A DNA stretch of 64,000 bases from Aestuariibacter sp. (GTDB lineage Bacteria; Pseudomonadota; Gammaproteobacteria; Enterobacterales; Alteromonadaceae): positions 4,513,021 to 4,577,020 of the forward strand of contig CP051238.1 of assembly GCA_017794925.1 (NCBI GenBank), given 5' to 3'. The notes under the pieces are model-generated. The model was given only the letters and a program-made list of their open reading frames with translations, made no database searches and was not told where the DNA came from. A program made the translations under genes and the position numbers. Of the stretch, positions 1 to 9,285 are shown piece by piece. Each line of letters opens with the position of its first letter. Position 1 is the first letter of the stretch.

Positions 1-878
1 TGTGGATTACAGGGAGATTCAATGTACACGTGCAGCTTGGCGCCCGCAGCCAGTTTATCGGCATATTGGGTTTTCACGCTTTCAAGGTGCGCTTCAAACT
101 CACTTTCAGAATAGCCGTCAAACCAGGCCAATGTTATCGCCATACGGTTTTCACGGGCAAAGTAATCGTGCAGCAACTGGAACACGCCGCCATACACGTT
201 GCGTGACACAATCAGTACGTCGCCATGCGACAGTACATTCGACAACATGGCATCGATGGCCGCCATACCAGAGTTAAAGTTCCAGGCCAGATACTCTTGA
301 GCATTCGGGCCGGCCTCCAGGTCCACAATGGCATTCGCCAGTGAAATATTCGTTGGGTTCATCAGGCGGCTGTAGATTTGATGCGTCGCTTCTTTGCCTT
401 CAAATGCCTCTTCAACCCACTCGGTACAGGCGTATACATAGGTTGCGGTTTTTACTACTGCCGGCGTCGCCGAGAATAACGCAGGCACATTGTCGAACAG
501 TGGATAATGTTGCTGCGAGTCCTGATTCAGACTTTGCCAGGTTTGGCGAAACGGGTTTTGCAAGGTATCCAGGACTTTGGCAATTTGGAATGACAAAAAC
601 TTTTTAGCGTTGAAGTACGCCAGTTTGTCGGTTTTATCCAGGCCATCAAGCGTTTCCCGGGTCACCTGCCACAGCTGCTGCACACTGTCGTGAGCGGCAT
701 ATAAATGTGTTGCCGTATCAGCCAGCGCTTTACCGTAAGCACTATCAGGCTTAATACCAAAGTGCGCTAATTGTTCATTAACCAGCTCAGGGACAGATTG
801 TGCTTCAGTGGTGTGTCGTCTTGGCGATAGCGTTTTACTGGCCGCCGATAAAGCCGGCGCAGAATGTGATTGTGTCAT
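1..878 (-). CDS. PLP-dependent Cys/Met-metabolism-type enzyme, C-terminus cut by window edge
   Basis: The frame is open from an ATG at 878 to the window edge, giving about 292 residues of an N-terminal part. It contains a small-residue PLP-binding stretch (NFNSGMAAIDAML), a NVYGG motif and an ESPCNPH motif, which fit the Cys/Met metabolism fold shared by cystathionine gamma-synthase, cystathionine beta-lyase and methionine gamma-lyase. The roughly 120-residue N-terminal extension before the catalytic core is longer than in classical MetB or MetC. The PLP lysine lies beyond the window, so the exact reaction cannot be assigned. It is transcribed away from the GST gene to its right. Confidence 0.75.
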   Translation of the reverse strand, partial: MTQSHSAPALSAASKTLSPRRHTTEAQSVPELVNEQLAHFGIKPDSAYGKALADTATHLYAAHDSVQQLWQVTRETLDGLDKTDKLAYFNAKKFLSFQIAKVLDTLQNPFRQTWQSLNQDSQQHYPLFDNVPALFSATPAVVKTATYVYACTEWVEEAFEGKEATHQIYSRLMNPTNISLANAIVDLEAGPNAQEYLAWNFNSGMAAIDAMLSNVLSHGDVLIVSRNVYGGVFQLLHDYFARENRMAITLAWFDGYSESEFEAHLESVKTQYADKLAAGAKLHVYIESPCNP

Positions 879-1008
879 TTGAATACCTGTTCGTTATATC
901 TAGCATTAACTGAATATAATTCGAAACAAACATAAAATTAAGGAATTAAATTCATATAAATTTAACAAACAGGCAACAAATGTTTACTTATCGGCAAATA
1001 ACGCCCGA

Positions 1009-1581
1009 CTAAATCCGTGGATCGGTGGCTTTAATGATGCTGTCGTCCTGATACGTCGTCCACAATGCCTGTAGTGCCGGATATGCAGCGAAATCCCATA
1101 ATTCACGGAAACTCACCCAGTCGATTAAACAGAACAAACAAATGGTCGGGTAATCCCATTCGCTGAAATCGCCTTGTTCTGCGTAAGTATTCAGTGTGGT
1201 TAATGAAGTTTCGATGCGCTCCAGCTGGAGCCTGAAAAACAACAACTCGCGGTCCTGCTCTACGCCTGAACGCTTGAGCATCATCAGTTGTACAAACGAG
1301 TCGTTTGCGGCATCGATTAGCGTTAACAAGTTTTCCTGTTCCCAGCTCAACGGCGCTGCGTTCGACTTTGTCTGCAAATACCGGAATATCACCCGTGAAT
1401 CGAAAACCATTTGTTCGCCATCTTCCAGCGCAGGTACTTTTAACGCGGGGTTCTTTTCTTTCAGTAACGCGCGTCCCGGGCCGGCGAAAATATCCATATT
1501 CACAAACTCGTAGTCTGCGTCATTGAGCCATAAGCGAATGCGACGCACATAAGGTGATGTCGTAGAGCCGTACAATTTCAT
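1009..1581 (-). CDS. Glutathione S-transferase family protein
   Basis: A 190-residue soluble protein. It opens with a thioredoxin-fold N-terminal domain (MKLYGSTTSPYVRRIRLWL). The cis-proline segment KVPALEDGE follows and then FDSRVIFRYL, where the Asp-Ser-Arg region corresponds to the glutathione gamma-glutamyl contact of GSTs. The remainder is the helical C-terminal domain. The length is slightly short for the family (about 200-220). The position normally taken by a catalytic Tyr/Ser/Cys is Ser in STTSPY. The substrate is unknown. It probably acts in detoxification or redox chemistry in the cytoplasm. It lies 105 bp downstream of erpA on the same strand. Confidence 0.85.
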   Translation of the reverse strand: MKLYGSTTSPYVRRIRLWLNDADYEFVNMDIFAGPGRALLKEKNPALKVPALEDGEQMVFDSRVIFRYLQTKSNAAPLSWEQENLLTLIDAANDSFVQLMMLKRSGVEQDRELLFFRLQLERIETSLTTLNTYAEQGDFSEWDYPTICLFCLIDWVSFRELWDFAAYPALQALWTTYQDDSIIKATDPRI

Positions 1582-1686
1582 AATCTGATCCCGTTAGAAG
1601 AAAACGAGCACTCAGACTAATACGAACAAACGAAGATTGGCAATGCGGAGGGAGGTGCGGGGCGACAAGTCCCCGCAAAAATGTGC

Positions 1687-2031
1687 TTAAACGCTGAAGC
1701 TGGCGCCACAACCACAGGTTGTGGTGGCATTCGGGTTCTGAACCAGGAACCGAGAGCCTTCCAGACCGTCAACATAATCAACTACGCCGCCAACCAGATA
1801 CTGCAGACTCATAGGGTCAACGACCAGGGTCACGTCGTTTTTGTCGATGGTGGTGTCACCGTCATTCACTTTTTCGTCAAACGTAAAGCCATACTGAAAG
1901 CCGGAGCAGCCACCACCCGTTACATAAACGCGTAGTTTCAGATTCGGATTTTCTTCTTCTTCCACCAGCTCTCTGACTTTGCTGGCTGCTGCGTCCGAAA
2001 ACTCAATCGGAAGTGCCATCTCAACGGACAT
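1687..2031 (-). CDS. erpA: Iron-sulfur cluster insertion protein ErpA
   Basis: A 114-residue A-type Fe-S carrier, the usual length for ErpA. The three conserved cysteines are present: GGGCSGFQYGF in the middle and CGCGASF near the C-terminus. The family hands [4Fe-4S] clusters to apo-proteins such as IspG and IspH. The N-terminus (PIEFSDAAASKVRELVEEE) is typical. No isc genes are near, which fits erpA usually being a separate locus. It differs from IscA and SufA mainly in sequence details, so the ErpA call is strong but rests on recall of the family. Confidence 0.93.
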   Translation of the reverse strand: MSVEMALPIEFSDAAASKVRELVEEEENPNLKLRVYVTGGGCSGFQYGFTFDEKVNDGDTTIDKNDVTLVVDPMSLQYLVGGVVDYVDGLEGSRFLVQNPNATTTCGCGASFSV

Positions 2032-2183
2032 AAATACCTCAAATTAAACACCGGCACGCCGGCAATACCATGGCGCTATTATCTAATACCTGAGTAATTA
2101 CATCAACTATTCTGGATGGAGAATATCAGGATAGGCGCGACAGTCATTGATTCTGTATCAATTGCGAAGTGAAACGCACGCTG

Positions 2184-2699
2184 TCAGAGAGTCGAATCAA
2201 TTGTTACCACACCGGTATTGGAATCATAAAAAATGGAAAAGCTGGGCTCTGCGACTAACAAAAACGTGCAGGTATTGTTGCTGTAAGTGGCCTGATAATC
2301 CTGAGACGTGTCGATAGCAACAGTGGGTGAGCCATCACCGAGCACGGCTCCCCAAACCGACATGCAGTCATATTCATTGTCGAGCATCGGGCTGGCTTCG
2401 TAAGGCAAATAGCTTTGTGCTGGCCAACCGTTGGCATTCATATCCATGAGGTTGTTGCCATTACCATACAGATCGAGATTATCTACCGGCCCGGAGTTTC
2501 CGGTTGTCGCCCATTTTAAATGCGCCAATTTAATCGCCGACGCAAATGCAGACCCAGTCCCCTGCACAGTGGCGGCATGGGCATCGTCCTGAAAATCAAT
2601 AAAACGCGGCGCAGCCGTTACAGAAAGCACACCCAGGAGCACAATAACCACGATCAGCTCAATAAGGGTAAATCCGGCTTGTGATGTATGCTGAGACAT
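2184..2699 (-). CDS. Type IV prepilin-like protein (MSHA/pseudopilin type)
   Basis: A 171-residue protein with a short leader ending in Gly followed by FTLIELIVVIVLLGVLS. This is the prepilin peptidase site with the conserved Glu at +5 and the hydrophobic assembly helix. A PRFIDFQDDAHAATVQGTGSAF segment follows, a pattern that is common in MSHA pilins. A pair of cysteines in the C-terminal half (YDCM and NTCT) could form the usual disulfide loop. No other pilus gene is adjacent, so it is an orphan minor pilin or MshA/MshB-like subunit whose secretion machinery must be encoded elsewhere. Confidence 0.85.
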   Translation of the reverse strand: MSQHTSQAGFTLIELIVVIVLLGVLSVTAAPRFIDFQDDAHAATVQGTGSAFASAIKLAHLKWATTGNSGPVDNLDLYGNGNNLMDMNANGWPAQSYLPYEASPMLDNEYDCMSVWGAVLGDGSPTVAIDTSQDYQATYSNNTCTFLLVAEPSFSIFYDSNTGVVTIDSTL

Positions 2700-2816
2700 A
2701 ATGAAAGCAACTCAGAACAATTGAACAACTAACCAACAAGTATGGTAGAAAACAATGAAAAATAACATCTTTTTTTACCTGCCGTTCAATCTTTACATTG
2801 GTATGTCTTTCATCAA

Positions 2817-2830
2817 TGAATACGTATGCA
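2817..2830. promoter_or_regulatory. LacI-family-type operator before the alpha-amylase gene
   Basis: TGAATACGTATGCA is an inverted repeat with six of seven pairs matching and a central CG, the shape of LacI/GalR-family operators. It ends 26 bp before the ATG of the GH13 gene, where a repressor would overlap the promoter. Control by a maltose/maltodextrin-type LacI regulator is inference, since no regulator gene is in the window. Confidence 0.5.
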
Positions 2831-2856
2831 TGTTTTACCTGAAGAGGTAAGCCGTT

Positions 2857-4797
2857 ATGCTCCGTTTAATTCAGTCTAAGGGCATGCTGATCATGAAATC
2901 GAACTTCCTGCGAAACATCACTAAAATGGGCGCATTGTCGTTGATAATGCCATTGCTATTGTCGTGCCAGCCACAGTCAGATAGGGTAACGGATATACCA
3001 GCCCAGGAGCGCGACATGAGCATTTCAGCCACCAACGGTAAACCTGTGGTCTATCAAATTTTCACCCGCTTATTCGGCAATAAAAACACCACGAATAAAC
3101 CCTGGGGCACATTGGCCGAGAATGGCGTAGGCAAGTTCAGTGATATTAACGACGAGGCCTTAATCGCGTTGAAATCCATGGGGGTCAGTCATGTCTGGTA
3201 TACCGGCATTGTGCATCACGCCTCGGTTACCGATTATTCTGAGTACGGTATTCCGGTTGACGACCCTGACGTTGTCAAAGGGCGGGCAGGCTCACCTTAC
3301 GCGGTACGTGACTATTACAATGTAAACCCGGACTTAGCTAACGATCCTGCACAACGCCTTGCTGAATTTGAGGCTCTCATCGCCCGCACCCATGCCAAAG
3401 ATATGAAAGTTATCATTGATATTGTGCCCAATCACGTTGCCCGTCGCTACGCGTCCCTCACCTACCCGGAAACCAGTTTTGGATTACATGACAACACCGG
3501 GGTCGACTATCAGAAAAACAACAATTTTTATTATGTGCCGGGGCAGGCATTTGAGGTGCCCGATATTCCAGAAAGTTTGACGCCACTGAGTGGTGAATCA
3601 CACCCACTTGCTGACGGATTGTTCGACGAATCCCCGGCGAAATGGACAGGAAATGGCGCCCGTGCAGCCAAACCTGATGTCAACGACTGGTACGAAACCG
3701 TTAAAATAAATTATGGCGTTCGCCCTGATGGCTCCCACGACTTCCCCGCCCTACCTGAATCGCTTAGAAGCCAACCTGCCAGCCAGCACGTTGCTTTTTG
3801 GCAGGGAAAAGACGTACCCGATTCCTGGGTAAAATTTAAAGACATTACCCAGTACTGGCTCGACAAAGGCGTGGATGGCTTTCGCTATGACATGGCAGAA
3901 ATGGTACCCGTGGCATTTTGGTCTTACCTGAACAGTCACATCAAAGCCCGCGAGCCGAATACTTTTTTGCTGGCTGAAGTCTATCAGCCGCACCTTTACC
4001 GTGACTATCTGCAACTGGGACTTATGGACTCCCTGTACGACAAGGTAGATTTCTACGATACGCTTAAACGCATCATGCAAGGTAACGGTGCCACCAGTGA
4101 ACTGGTGGCCATTCAACAGCAATATCAGGACATTGCACCACAACTTCTGCACTTTTTGGAAAACCATGATGAACAACGTATTGCCAGCCCGGATTTTGCA
4201 GGTGATGCAGATAAAGGCAAACCCGCGTTGGTGGTGTCTGCCCTTATGAGTTCGTCCCCAATGATGGTCTACTTTGGTCAGGAAGTTGGCGAAGATGGCA
4301 GCGAAGACATGGGCTTCGGCAAACCTACCCGCACAACGATTTTTGATTACGCTGGCGTTCCCGCGCATCAACGCTGGATGAACGACGGTAAGTTCGATGG
4401 CGGTCAACTTTCCGAATCAGAGAAAGCATTGAGACACTACTACGAAGCCGTGTTGCAAATAGCCGCAACGCATCCGGCGGCAACAGGCAACTATGCCAGC
4501 CTGCATCAATCCAGTCTGGACGGTGACAGTGAATACAGTGAGAAGCAACTGGCCTTTGCACGCTGGCAAGACGATGACAAACTCATCGTGGTAAGTAACT
4601 TTGATGCCAACAATGCAGTTAATCTCAATATTGTATTCCCCACCTCGTTACAAGAAAGCTGGTCTGTTGATTCACCACTTGTGCTCACTGATCTACTGTC
4701 AGGTCAAAAGGTGACCTCATCATATTCTCAGCAAAAATCCTCACTGAAGGTTACCCTCCCACCGCTTGGCTCAGCCATTTACTCAACAAGCTTGTAA
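2857..4797 (+). CDS. GH13 alpha-amylase family protein, probable lipoprotein
   Basis: A 646-residue glycoside hydrolase of family 13. The four GH13 regions are visible: IDIVPNHV, GFRYDMAEM with nucleophile Asp345, LLAEVYQP with acid/base Glu374, and FLENHDEQR with Asp438. A C-terminal beta domain follows. It should hydrolyse alpha-glucans. Residues 13-37 form a lipoprotein signal ending in LLLSC, so it is probably anchored in the envelope. The start at 2857 has a good Shine-Dalgarno sequence (AGAGG, 9 bp spacing). An in-frame ATG at 2893 would give a more typical signal length. The gene stands alone with a LacI-type operator just upstream. Confidence 0.9.
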   Translation: MLRLIQSKGMLIMKSNFLRNITKMGALSLIMPLLLSCQPQSDRVTDIPAQERDMSISATNGKPVVYQIFTRLFGNKNTTNKPWGTLAENGVGKFSDINDEALIALKSMGVSHVWYTGIVHHASVTDYSEYGIPVDDPDVVKGRAGSPYAVRDYYNVNPDLANDPAQRLAEFEALIARTHAKDMKVIIDIVPNHVARRYASLTYPETSFGLHDNTGVDYQKNNNFYYVPGQAFEVPDIPESLTPLSGESHPLADGLFDESPAKWTGNGARAAKPDVNDWYETVKINYGVRPDGSHDFPALPESLRSQPASQHVAFWQGKDVPDSWVKFKDITQYWLDKGVDGFRYDMAEMVPVAFWSYLNSHIKAREPNTFLLAEVYQPHLYRDYLQLGLMDSLYDKVDFYDTLKRIMQGNGATSELVAIQQQYQDIAPQLLHFLENHDEQRIASPDFAGDADKGKPALVVSALMSSSPMMVYFGQEVGEDGSEDMGFGKPTRTTIFDYAGVPAHQRWMNDGKFDGGQLSESEKALRHYYEAVLQIAATHPAATGNYASLHQSSLDGDSEYSEKQLAFARWQDDDKLIVVSNFDANNAVNLNIVFPTSLQESWSVDSPLVLTDLLSGQKVTSSYSQQKSSLKVTLPPLGSAIYSTSL

Positions 4798-4846
4798 GTA
4801 CTCTCCTTCACAAAAATACTTGCCGGGTTAAGTAACCCGGCATCAC

Positions 4847-5590
4847 TTACATTGCGTATGCGGTGCCAGCTAACATCATGAGCCCACCTGCAACCATAAA
4901 TACGTTCTCACTGAGGGATACAAACCCTAACGGCACATTACTGTCGCCGCCGACACAGGCGCACTTCAGTTCCCGCTTATCAAGATAAACGGCTTTGATT
5001 ACGGAAACGGCACCGACAGAACCAATAAATACAGACACCGGCGCGACCAGCCACGGGGAAATGCCACTTAGCATGCCTAACCCTGCATACAGCTCCAGAA
5101 ACGGATAAGCATAGCCGTAGCGAATGTGACGCATCGCTAACAAGTCATAGGTAATAAAGCTATTCGTAAAGGTATACAAATTCTGCAGTTTTTGTACGGC
5201 AAGCAGGGTCATGGCAAACCCGATGAAAAGCATAATGGTACCGCTAACAGAATACCCGGCGGTCAGTGATTGCTGGTAAACCAGCGCGAGTAACAACGCG
5301 ACTGAAAAAATCGCTATTACCGGCTGATAACTGGTGCCCTTTTGACCCTGTGGAGATTTACCAAAAAAAGCTCGCAGGTCGTCATACCCGCCCACGCGCT
5401 TATCATCAATGAAAGTTTGCGGGGTCGTTTTAACGTTGTGCTTAGCCTTAAACGCGTCGGTTTCTTCACGCGTTTTAAGCCATCGGTCATCTACCTGATA
5501 GCCCTCACGCTCAAGCAGATCTTTTGAGCGAAGGCCGAAGGGGCAGATGTGTTGATCCGTAACCATACGATATAAAATTGCCGTTTTCAT
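4847..5590 (-). CDS. Glutaredoxin-MauE (DoxX-like) fusion membrane protein
   Basis: A 247-residue fusion. Residues 1-80 are a glutaredoxin-like domain with a monothiol CPFG active site, a TTPQTFID cis-Pro loop and GGYDDL. The rest has about four membrane segments of the MauE/DoxX-like type and carries a CAC motif (LKCACVGG) followed by SLSENVFM, as in MauE proteins. The start at 5590 is chosen because AGGAGG lies just before it; an ATG 45 bp upstream lacks one. The fusion suggests electron transfer between a cytoplasmic thiol and a membrane dithiol. It follows copD at 131 bp on the same strand. Confidence 0.8.
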   Translation of the reverse strand: MKTAILYRMVTDQHICPFGLRSKDLLEREGYQVDDRWLKTREETDAFKAKHNVKTTPQTFIDDKRVGGYDDLRAFFGKSPQGQKGTSYQPVIAIFSVALLLALVYQQSLTAGYSVSGTIMLFIGFAMTLLAVQKLQNLYTFTNSFITYDLLAMRHIRYGYAYPFLELYAGLGMLSGISPWLVAPVSVFIGSVGAVSVIKAVYLDKRELKCACVGGDSNVPLGFVSLSENVFMVAGGLMMLAGTAYAM

Positions 5591-5721
5591 TCTGCCTCCT
5601 GACACAGTAAAGATTTCAGATATACGAAGCATCACGTGTAAGGTTTTCAGGCTTTACCCGTAAAACCCCATAGATCTGGCTTTCGTACAGGAGATATCGC
5701 AAAAAGCGATCCAAACTGATA

Positions 5722-6600
5722 TCAAACACCAACCAGGCTGGTCAATATAGCGGTAACAGCAAGTAATACCGCAGCGACGGCAATTTCAACATTAAGAGAC
5801 GCGACAAACTGCCGAACATCACGCGAGGTCTGGATCGCTGGCACCAGCGACAGTTTGTGCCGAGCTGCGAGTAACAGGATCCCGCAGAACGCCAGCACCT
5901 TTGCCATGAGTAACCAGCCATAACCGGTAAATAACAGATTGTGAACAGTACCGACAATGGCATAGGCCAGGGCTGTCCCCATTGCTGCCATGATTAACAC
6001 CAATACGCTGGCTTGTTCACCAAATCTGACTAACCAGGGCAATAACACGTCGACAGCGTCGTGTTGACAGGCTCTTCGCATAGGTATCAACGCACCAAAC
6101 CACCACACTGCGATCAGCACGTGAGTGGTGAGTAACGCACCATACAAAGGCGACATCTCAGCGGTATGCCCCGTAAACAGAAACGCACCAACCAACGCGG
6201 CCGTGGTGGACAGTTGCAATAGTAGCGCGGACGACTTCCACACGCTGTTCCGGCTGGATAACAGGATAGCCAATAGTGCCAAAACAAAACCAATGGCTCG
6301 CCAACGCGTGGCATCACCTGCACCGGTAGACCACACGATCTGTATCATGAATGATGACATCGCCCCCGACAAGCCATCATCGGCCAGCATGCCGGTTTGC
6401 GAGAAAAATTGAACCGCAACTGACAGTAGCCCGATCATTGACCACGCTATTAGAGACGGTGAGGACAGCACTATTCTGCTTTCAAAGCGTCCCCCCACCG
6501 TTTGTTGCCAGTAAAAACTGCCGAGCAATACAATCATGGCGGCATAGATCCCCCACTTACTCACCACAATCAGTACTGGCCAAAACAGCGAGTCCATCAC
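5722..6600 (-). CDS. copD: Copper resistance membrane protein CopD
   Basis: A 292-residue polytopic protein with about eight hydrophobic segments and the CopD-family pattern, including TGHTAEMSPLYGALLTTHVLIAVWW with histidines that could bind copper. In the family, CopD works with periplasmic CopC in copper uptake or resistance. Translation may start at GTG 6600 or ATG 6597; neither has a clear ribosome binding site, which fits translational coupling to copC, whose stop codon is 5 bp away. It forms an operon with copC and possibly with the glutaredoxin-MauE gene downstream. Confidence 0.87.
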   Translation of the reverse strand: MMDSLFWPVLIVVSKWGIYAAMIVLLGSFYWQQTVGGRFESRIVLSSPSLIAWSMIGLLSVAVQFFSQTGMLADDGLSGAMSSFMIQIVWSTGAGDATRWRAIGFVLALLAILLSSRNSVWKSSALLLQLSTTAALVGAFLFTGHTAEMSPLYGALLTTHVLIAVWWFGALIPMRRACQHDAVDVLLPWLVRFGEQASVLVLIMAAMGTALAYAIVGTVHNLLFTGYGWLLMAKVLAFCGILLLAARHKLSLVPAIQTSRDVRQFVASLNVEIAVAAVLLAVTAILTSLVGV

Positions 6601-6605
6601 AGGAT

Positions 6606-6941
6606 TTAGTGCACCATAAAGCTGTATTGCTTTTGCACTTTATGGCCGTCCTTGCCCACAATAGTCCAGTCAACGACATAGGTATCCGGCTTTAGTGCTG
6701 GAAGTGACCAGTTGAATTCAGCTGCCGCCTTGGTTACGGGTTTAAAACCGAATTTAACGCTTTTGCCTTTGCTGTCGGTAAGTGAAACCTTCAGCAGAAT
6801 GACATCGGCAGAATAAGTTAATGACAGCACTTCAGGAGCTTTCATCAGCATGGCGTTATCCGCCGGTACTGACGCCGTTAAATGCGTATGTGCTGCCGCA
6901 CTCATACTCCAGACCAATAACAACAGACTCAATAATCTCAT
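6606..6941 (-). CDS. copC: Periplasmic copper-binding protein CopC
   Basis: A 111-residue protein. A Sec signal (MRLLSLLLLVWSMSAAA) is followed immediately by HTHL, placing a histidine at the mature N-terminus as in CopC Cu(II) sites. A second conserved region near the C-terminus, DWTIVGKDGHKV, supplies the usual Asp/His. The Cu(I) Met-rich loop of classical CopC is absent. It is first in the copC-copD operon. Confidence 0.88.
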   Translation of the reverse strand: MRLLSLLLLVWSMSAAAHTHLTASVPADNAMLMKAPEVLSLTYSADVILLKVSLTDSKGKSVKFGFKPVTKAAAEFNWSLPALKPDTYVVDWTIVGKDGHKVQKQYSFMVH

Positions 6942-7189
6942 GGCTTACCTCTTGGTGTTAAAAACAAAAAATACATTTCTTAATCCTTAGTCTAATAATA
7001 GAGGGGAATCATTTACTCTGGAAATAACCGCATACGCATCACAAAGTGTCGTATGTAAACCGTTTACAGCAGCCTCTGCTTTACATAACAAAACCGATGG
7101 TAAAAGTCCGTAACACTTTTCCTAGCAATTAGACATAACGGCGGAAATATTCGGTGATATAGTGGCAATGACGCGTTAAGGACAAACAC

Positions 7190-7735
7190 ATGCAAGCTTC
7201 AGAATTCACCAACAATGCCATCCCTGTAATGGAACTTCCCGGTTTATCTGCCGTAACGTCGGAAGCTATCTCACCGGCTTACCGCCGTCTAAATTTATGG
7301 CTTACGAGTAGCATTTTTGGCCTTATCGCGGCGATACTTGCCTTGGTACTCATTCAACCCTGGCTTGATCTGCAGGCACCTGCGCCCTTTATTTTGTCAT
7401 TGTGTATTGCAGGGGTACTGTTTATCGGGAGCTGGATTTTTATTTACCACTATCTCGCCGATCCCCTTATACGCTACTCCGTCAGAGAACAGGATATTGT
7501 GCTGTTCAAAGGCTTGTTATTTAAAGACGTCATTTGCCAGCCGATTCTTCGCATCCAGCACATTGACATTCAACGAGGACCGTTTGAGCGGATGGCCGGT
7601 TTGGCAACGGTAAAAGTATATTCTGCCGGCGGTAGTCTTCACACCCTCGCTATCCCTGGGTTACCTGCAGAATCAGCAGAGCGTATCAGGCAGTTTGTGC
7701 TTAACCATGCCGACCTGACTCAGGATGAAGCATGA
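7190..7735 (+). CDS. PH-domain membrane protein, YdbS type
   Basis: A 181-residue protein with two membrane helices (about residues 35-85) followed by one bacterial PH (bPH2) domain. RIQHIDIQRGPFERMAGLATV is typical of YdbS proteins. The family is paired with YdbT in many bacteria; its role is poorly known, with proposed links to envelope or antimicrobial stress. The stop overlaps the start of the next gene by 4 bp, so the two are translationally coupled. Confidence 0.85.
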   Translation: MQASEFTNNAIPVMELPGLSAVTSEAISPAYRRLNLWLTSSIFGLIAAILALVLIQPWLDLQAPAPFILSLCIAGVLFIGSWIFIYHYLADPLIRYSVREQDIVLFKGLLFKDVICQPILRIQHIDIQRGPFERMAGLATVKVYSAGGSLHTLAIPGLPAESAERIRQFVLNHADLTQDEA

Positions 7736-9282
7736 CAGCTCCAACCGACACAACAACTTCAAATACCGACGGATGGCAACGTGTATCGCCTTGGTCGGTA
7801 TTACACTATTTATTTGAGCAGCTTAAGCAATCGGTCAGTATTGCCATCTATATCATTCCAGCAGTCGTGCTGGGTGCCCATAATAATATTCCCGATGCAT
7901 TAATGCCTTTTTTGTTTTTGGGACTAGGTGTCAGCTTTGTGATATCTGGTATTCTGAAATACTGGTTTTTCCAATTCACAATATCACCAACAGGGATTGC
8001 CATTCGCTCAGGTGTACTGGACCGTACCTATACGGATTTACCGTTTGAGCGCATTCAGAATGTAAAATTCGACCAGCCTTTTTACTTTCGTTTCCACGAT
8101 ATGCTGGTTGTAACGTTGGATACCGCAGGATCTGCCAAACAGGAAGCCAGGTTCGCGGGCGTATCCCGCGACTATGCAGAAACACTCAAACATACCGTAT
8201 TGCAGGCGCGTAAACGGCAACACGCAGACGTTACCGCTGATTCAGATACACAAACAGACAGTACACAGCCTGAGACAGCAGACCGCGTCATTAATCGCCG
8301 CAGTATTAAAGATCTTATCCTGCACGGTATCACTAACAACCGTGTGTGGATTTTATTGGGGGCGTCGGCCCCTTTCTACGAGCAAGGAACAGATTGGGTC
8401 ATTACCCAAATGACCGCACTCCGGCCCCACATCGAACAGTGGTTTGGCAGTGAAGCTGTAACCTTTTGGTATGTGGGAGTGATGACCGCACTGGTTGCCT
8501 TTGGCCTGCTAATCATCATGGCACTGTTGTCTGTAGGCGGCAGCATTCTAATGTTTTATGGCTATACCCTGTCTAAGCGCGATGACAAGTACATTCGCCG
8601 AAGCGGACTGATTAACCGCCAGGAAGTCAGTATGAAACACTCCCGTATTCAGGTGTTCCGCATGCAACAGGACTGGCTGGACAGACTGCTAAAGCGGGTC
8701 AACTTATATTTCGAGCAAAATGTGACGGGCAATCAGTATCAACCTGAGATGAAAGCAGCCAATAAACTGCTGGTGCCTTCCGTGACGGTGGCAGAGGCGG
8801 ACGTGTTAGCTGAGGACGTTTTTAAAGGGCAACGCGCCCGCAGCATGCAGTATGCCGGCGCACATATTCGCTACTTCTGGCGTCTGATGCTCATTGTGGT
8901 GACACCACTTACTACGGGCGTCGCTGCCATCACTATAGGCATTCTGGGAAGCTTTGGCGTATTGCTGACACTGGCATTCCTGGGTTGTGCCAGCTTCGTC
9001 GCGAGAGCCTGTTGGAAACGCTGGGGGCTCGCCCATGACAGTGACTACATTTACCTACGCAAAGGCGCATTTGGTGTCGATTACTGGTGTTTTCCGCGTA
9101 ATAAACTTCAGCAGGTCGCCTTGCGACAAAACATCTTTATGCAAAAGCGACAGCTGGTCAGCCTGGAGATGGTGCTGGCAAGCGGCCGGCTAGCCATGCC
9201 ATATTTGAATCAGGACTATGCCTATGCGCTGGCCGATGAAACGCTGGCCACTATTGAACAACACAAACCCGGCTGGATGTAA
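7732..9282 (+). CDS. PH-domain membrane protein, YdbT type
   Basis: A 516-residue partner of the preceding gene. It has paired membrane helices near residues 35-90, 205-300 and 385-425, each followed by a bPH2-type segment (LPFERIQNVKFDQPFYFR, SMKHSRIQVFRMQQDWLDR and FPRNKLQQVALRQNIF). Three such repeats are the normal architecture of YdbT. It starts within the stop codon of the YdbS-type gene (ATGA overlap), and the pair probably forms one membrane complex. The function is not established. Confidence 0.85.
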   Translation: MTAPTDTTTSNTDGWQRVSPWSVLHYLFEQLKQSVSIAIYIIPAVVLGAHNNIPDALMPFLFLGLGVSFVISGILKYWFFQFTISPTGIAIRSGVLDRTYTDLPFERIQNVKFDQPFYFRFHDMLVVTLDTAGSAKQEARFAGVSRDYAETLKHTVLQARKRQHADVTADSDTQTDSTQPETADRVINRRSIKDLILHGITNNRVWILLGASAPFYEQGTDWVITQMTALRPHIEQWFGSEAVTFWYVGVMTALVAFGLLIIMALLSVGGSILMFYGYTLSKRDDKYIRRSGLINRQEVSMKHSRIQVFRMQQDWLDRLLKRVNLYFEQNVTGNQYQPEMKAANKLLVPSVTVAEADVLAEDVFKGQRARSMQYAGAHIRYFWRLMLIVVTPLTTGVAAITIGILGSFGVLLTLAFLGCASFVARACWKRWGLAHDSDYIYLRKGAFGVDYWCFPRNKLQQVALRQNIFMQKRQLVSLEMVLASGRLAMPYLNQDYAYALADETLATIEQHKPGWM

Positions 9283-9285
9283 TCG

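Noticed and set aside
1656..1676. GC-rich hairpin after erpA as a terminator
   Set aside because: The T-run is on the wrong side for erpA transcription.
3751..4407. A 218-codon minus-strand frame opposite the amylase gene
   Set aside because: It is the antisense shadow of a clear GH13 gene, with no family features and no ribosome binding site.
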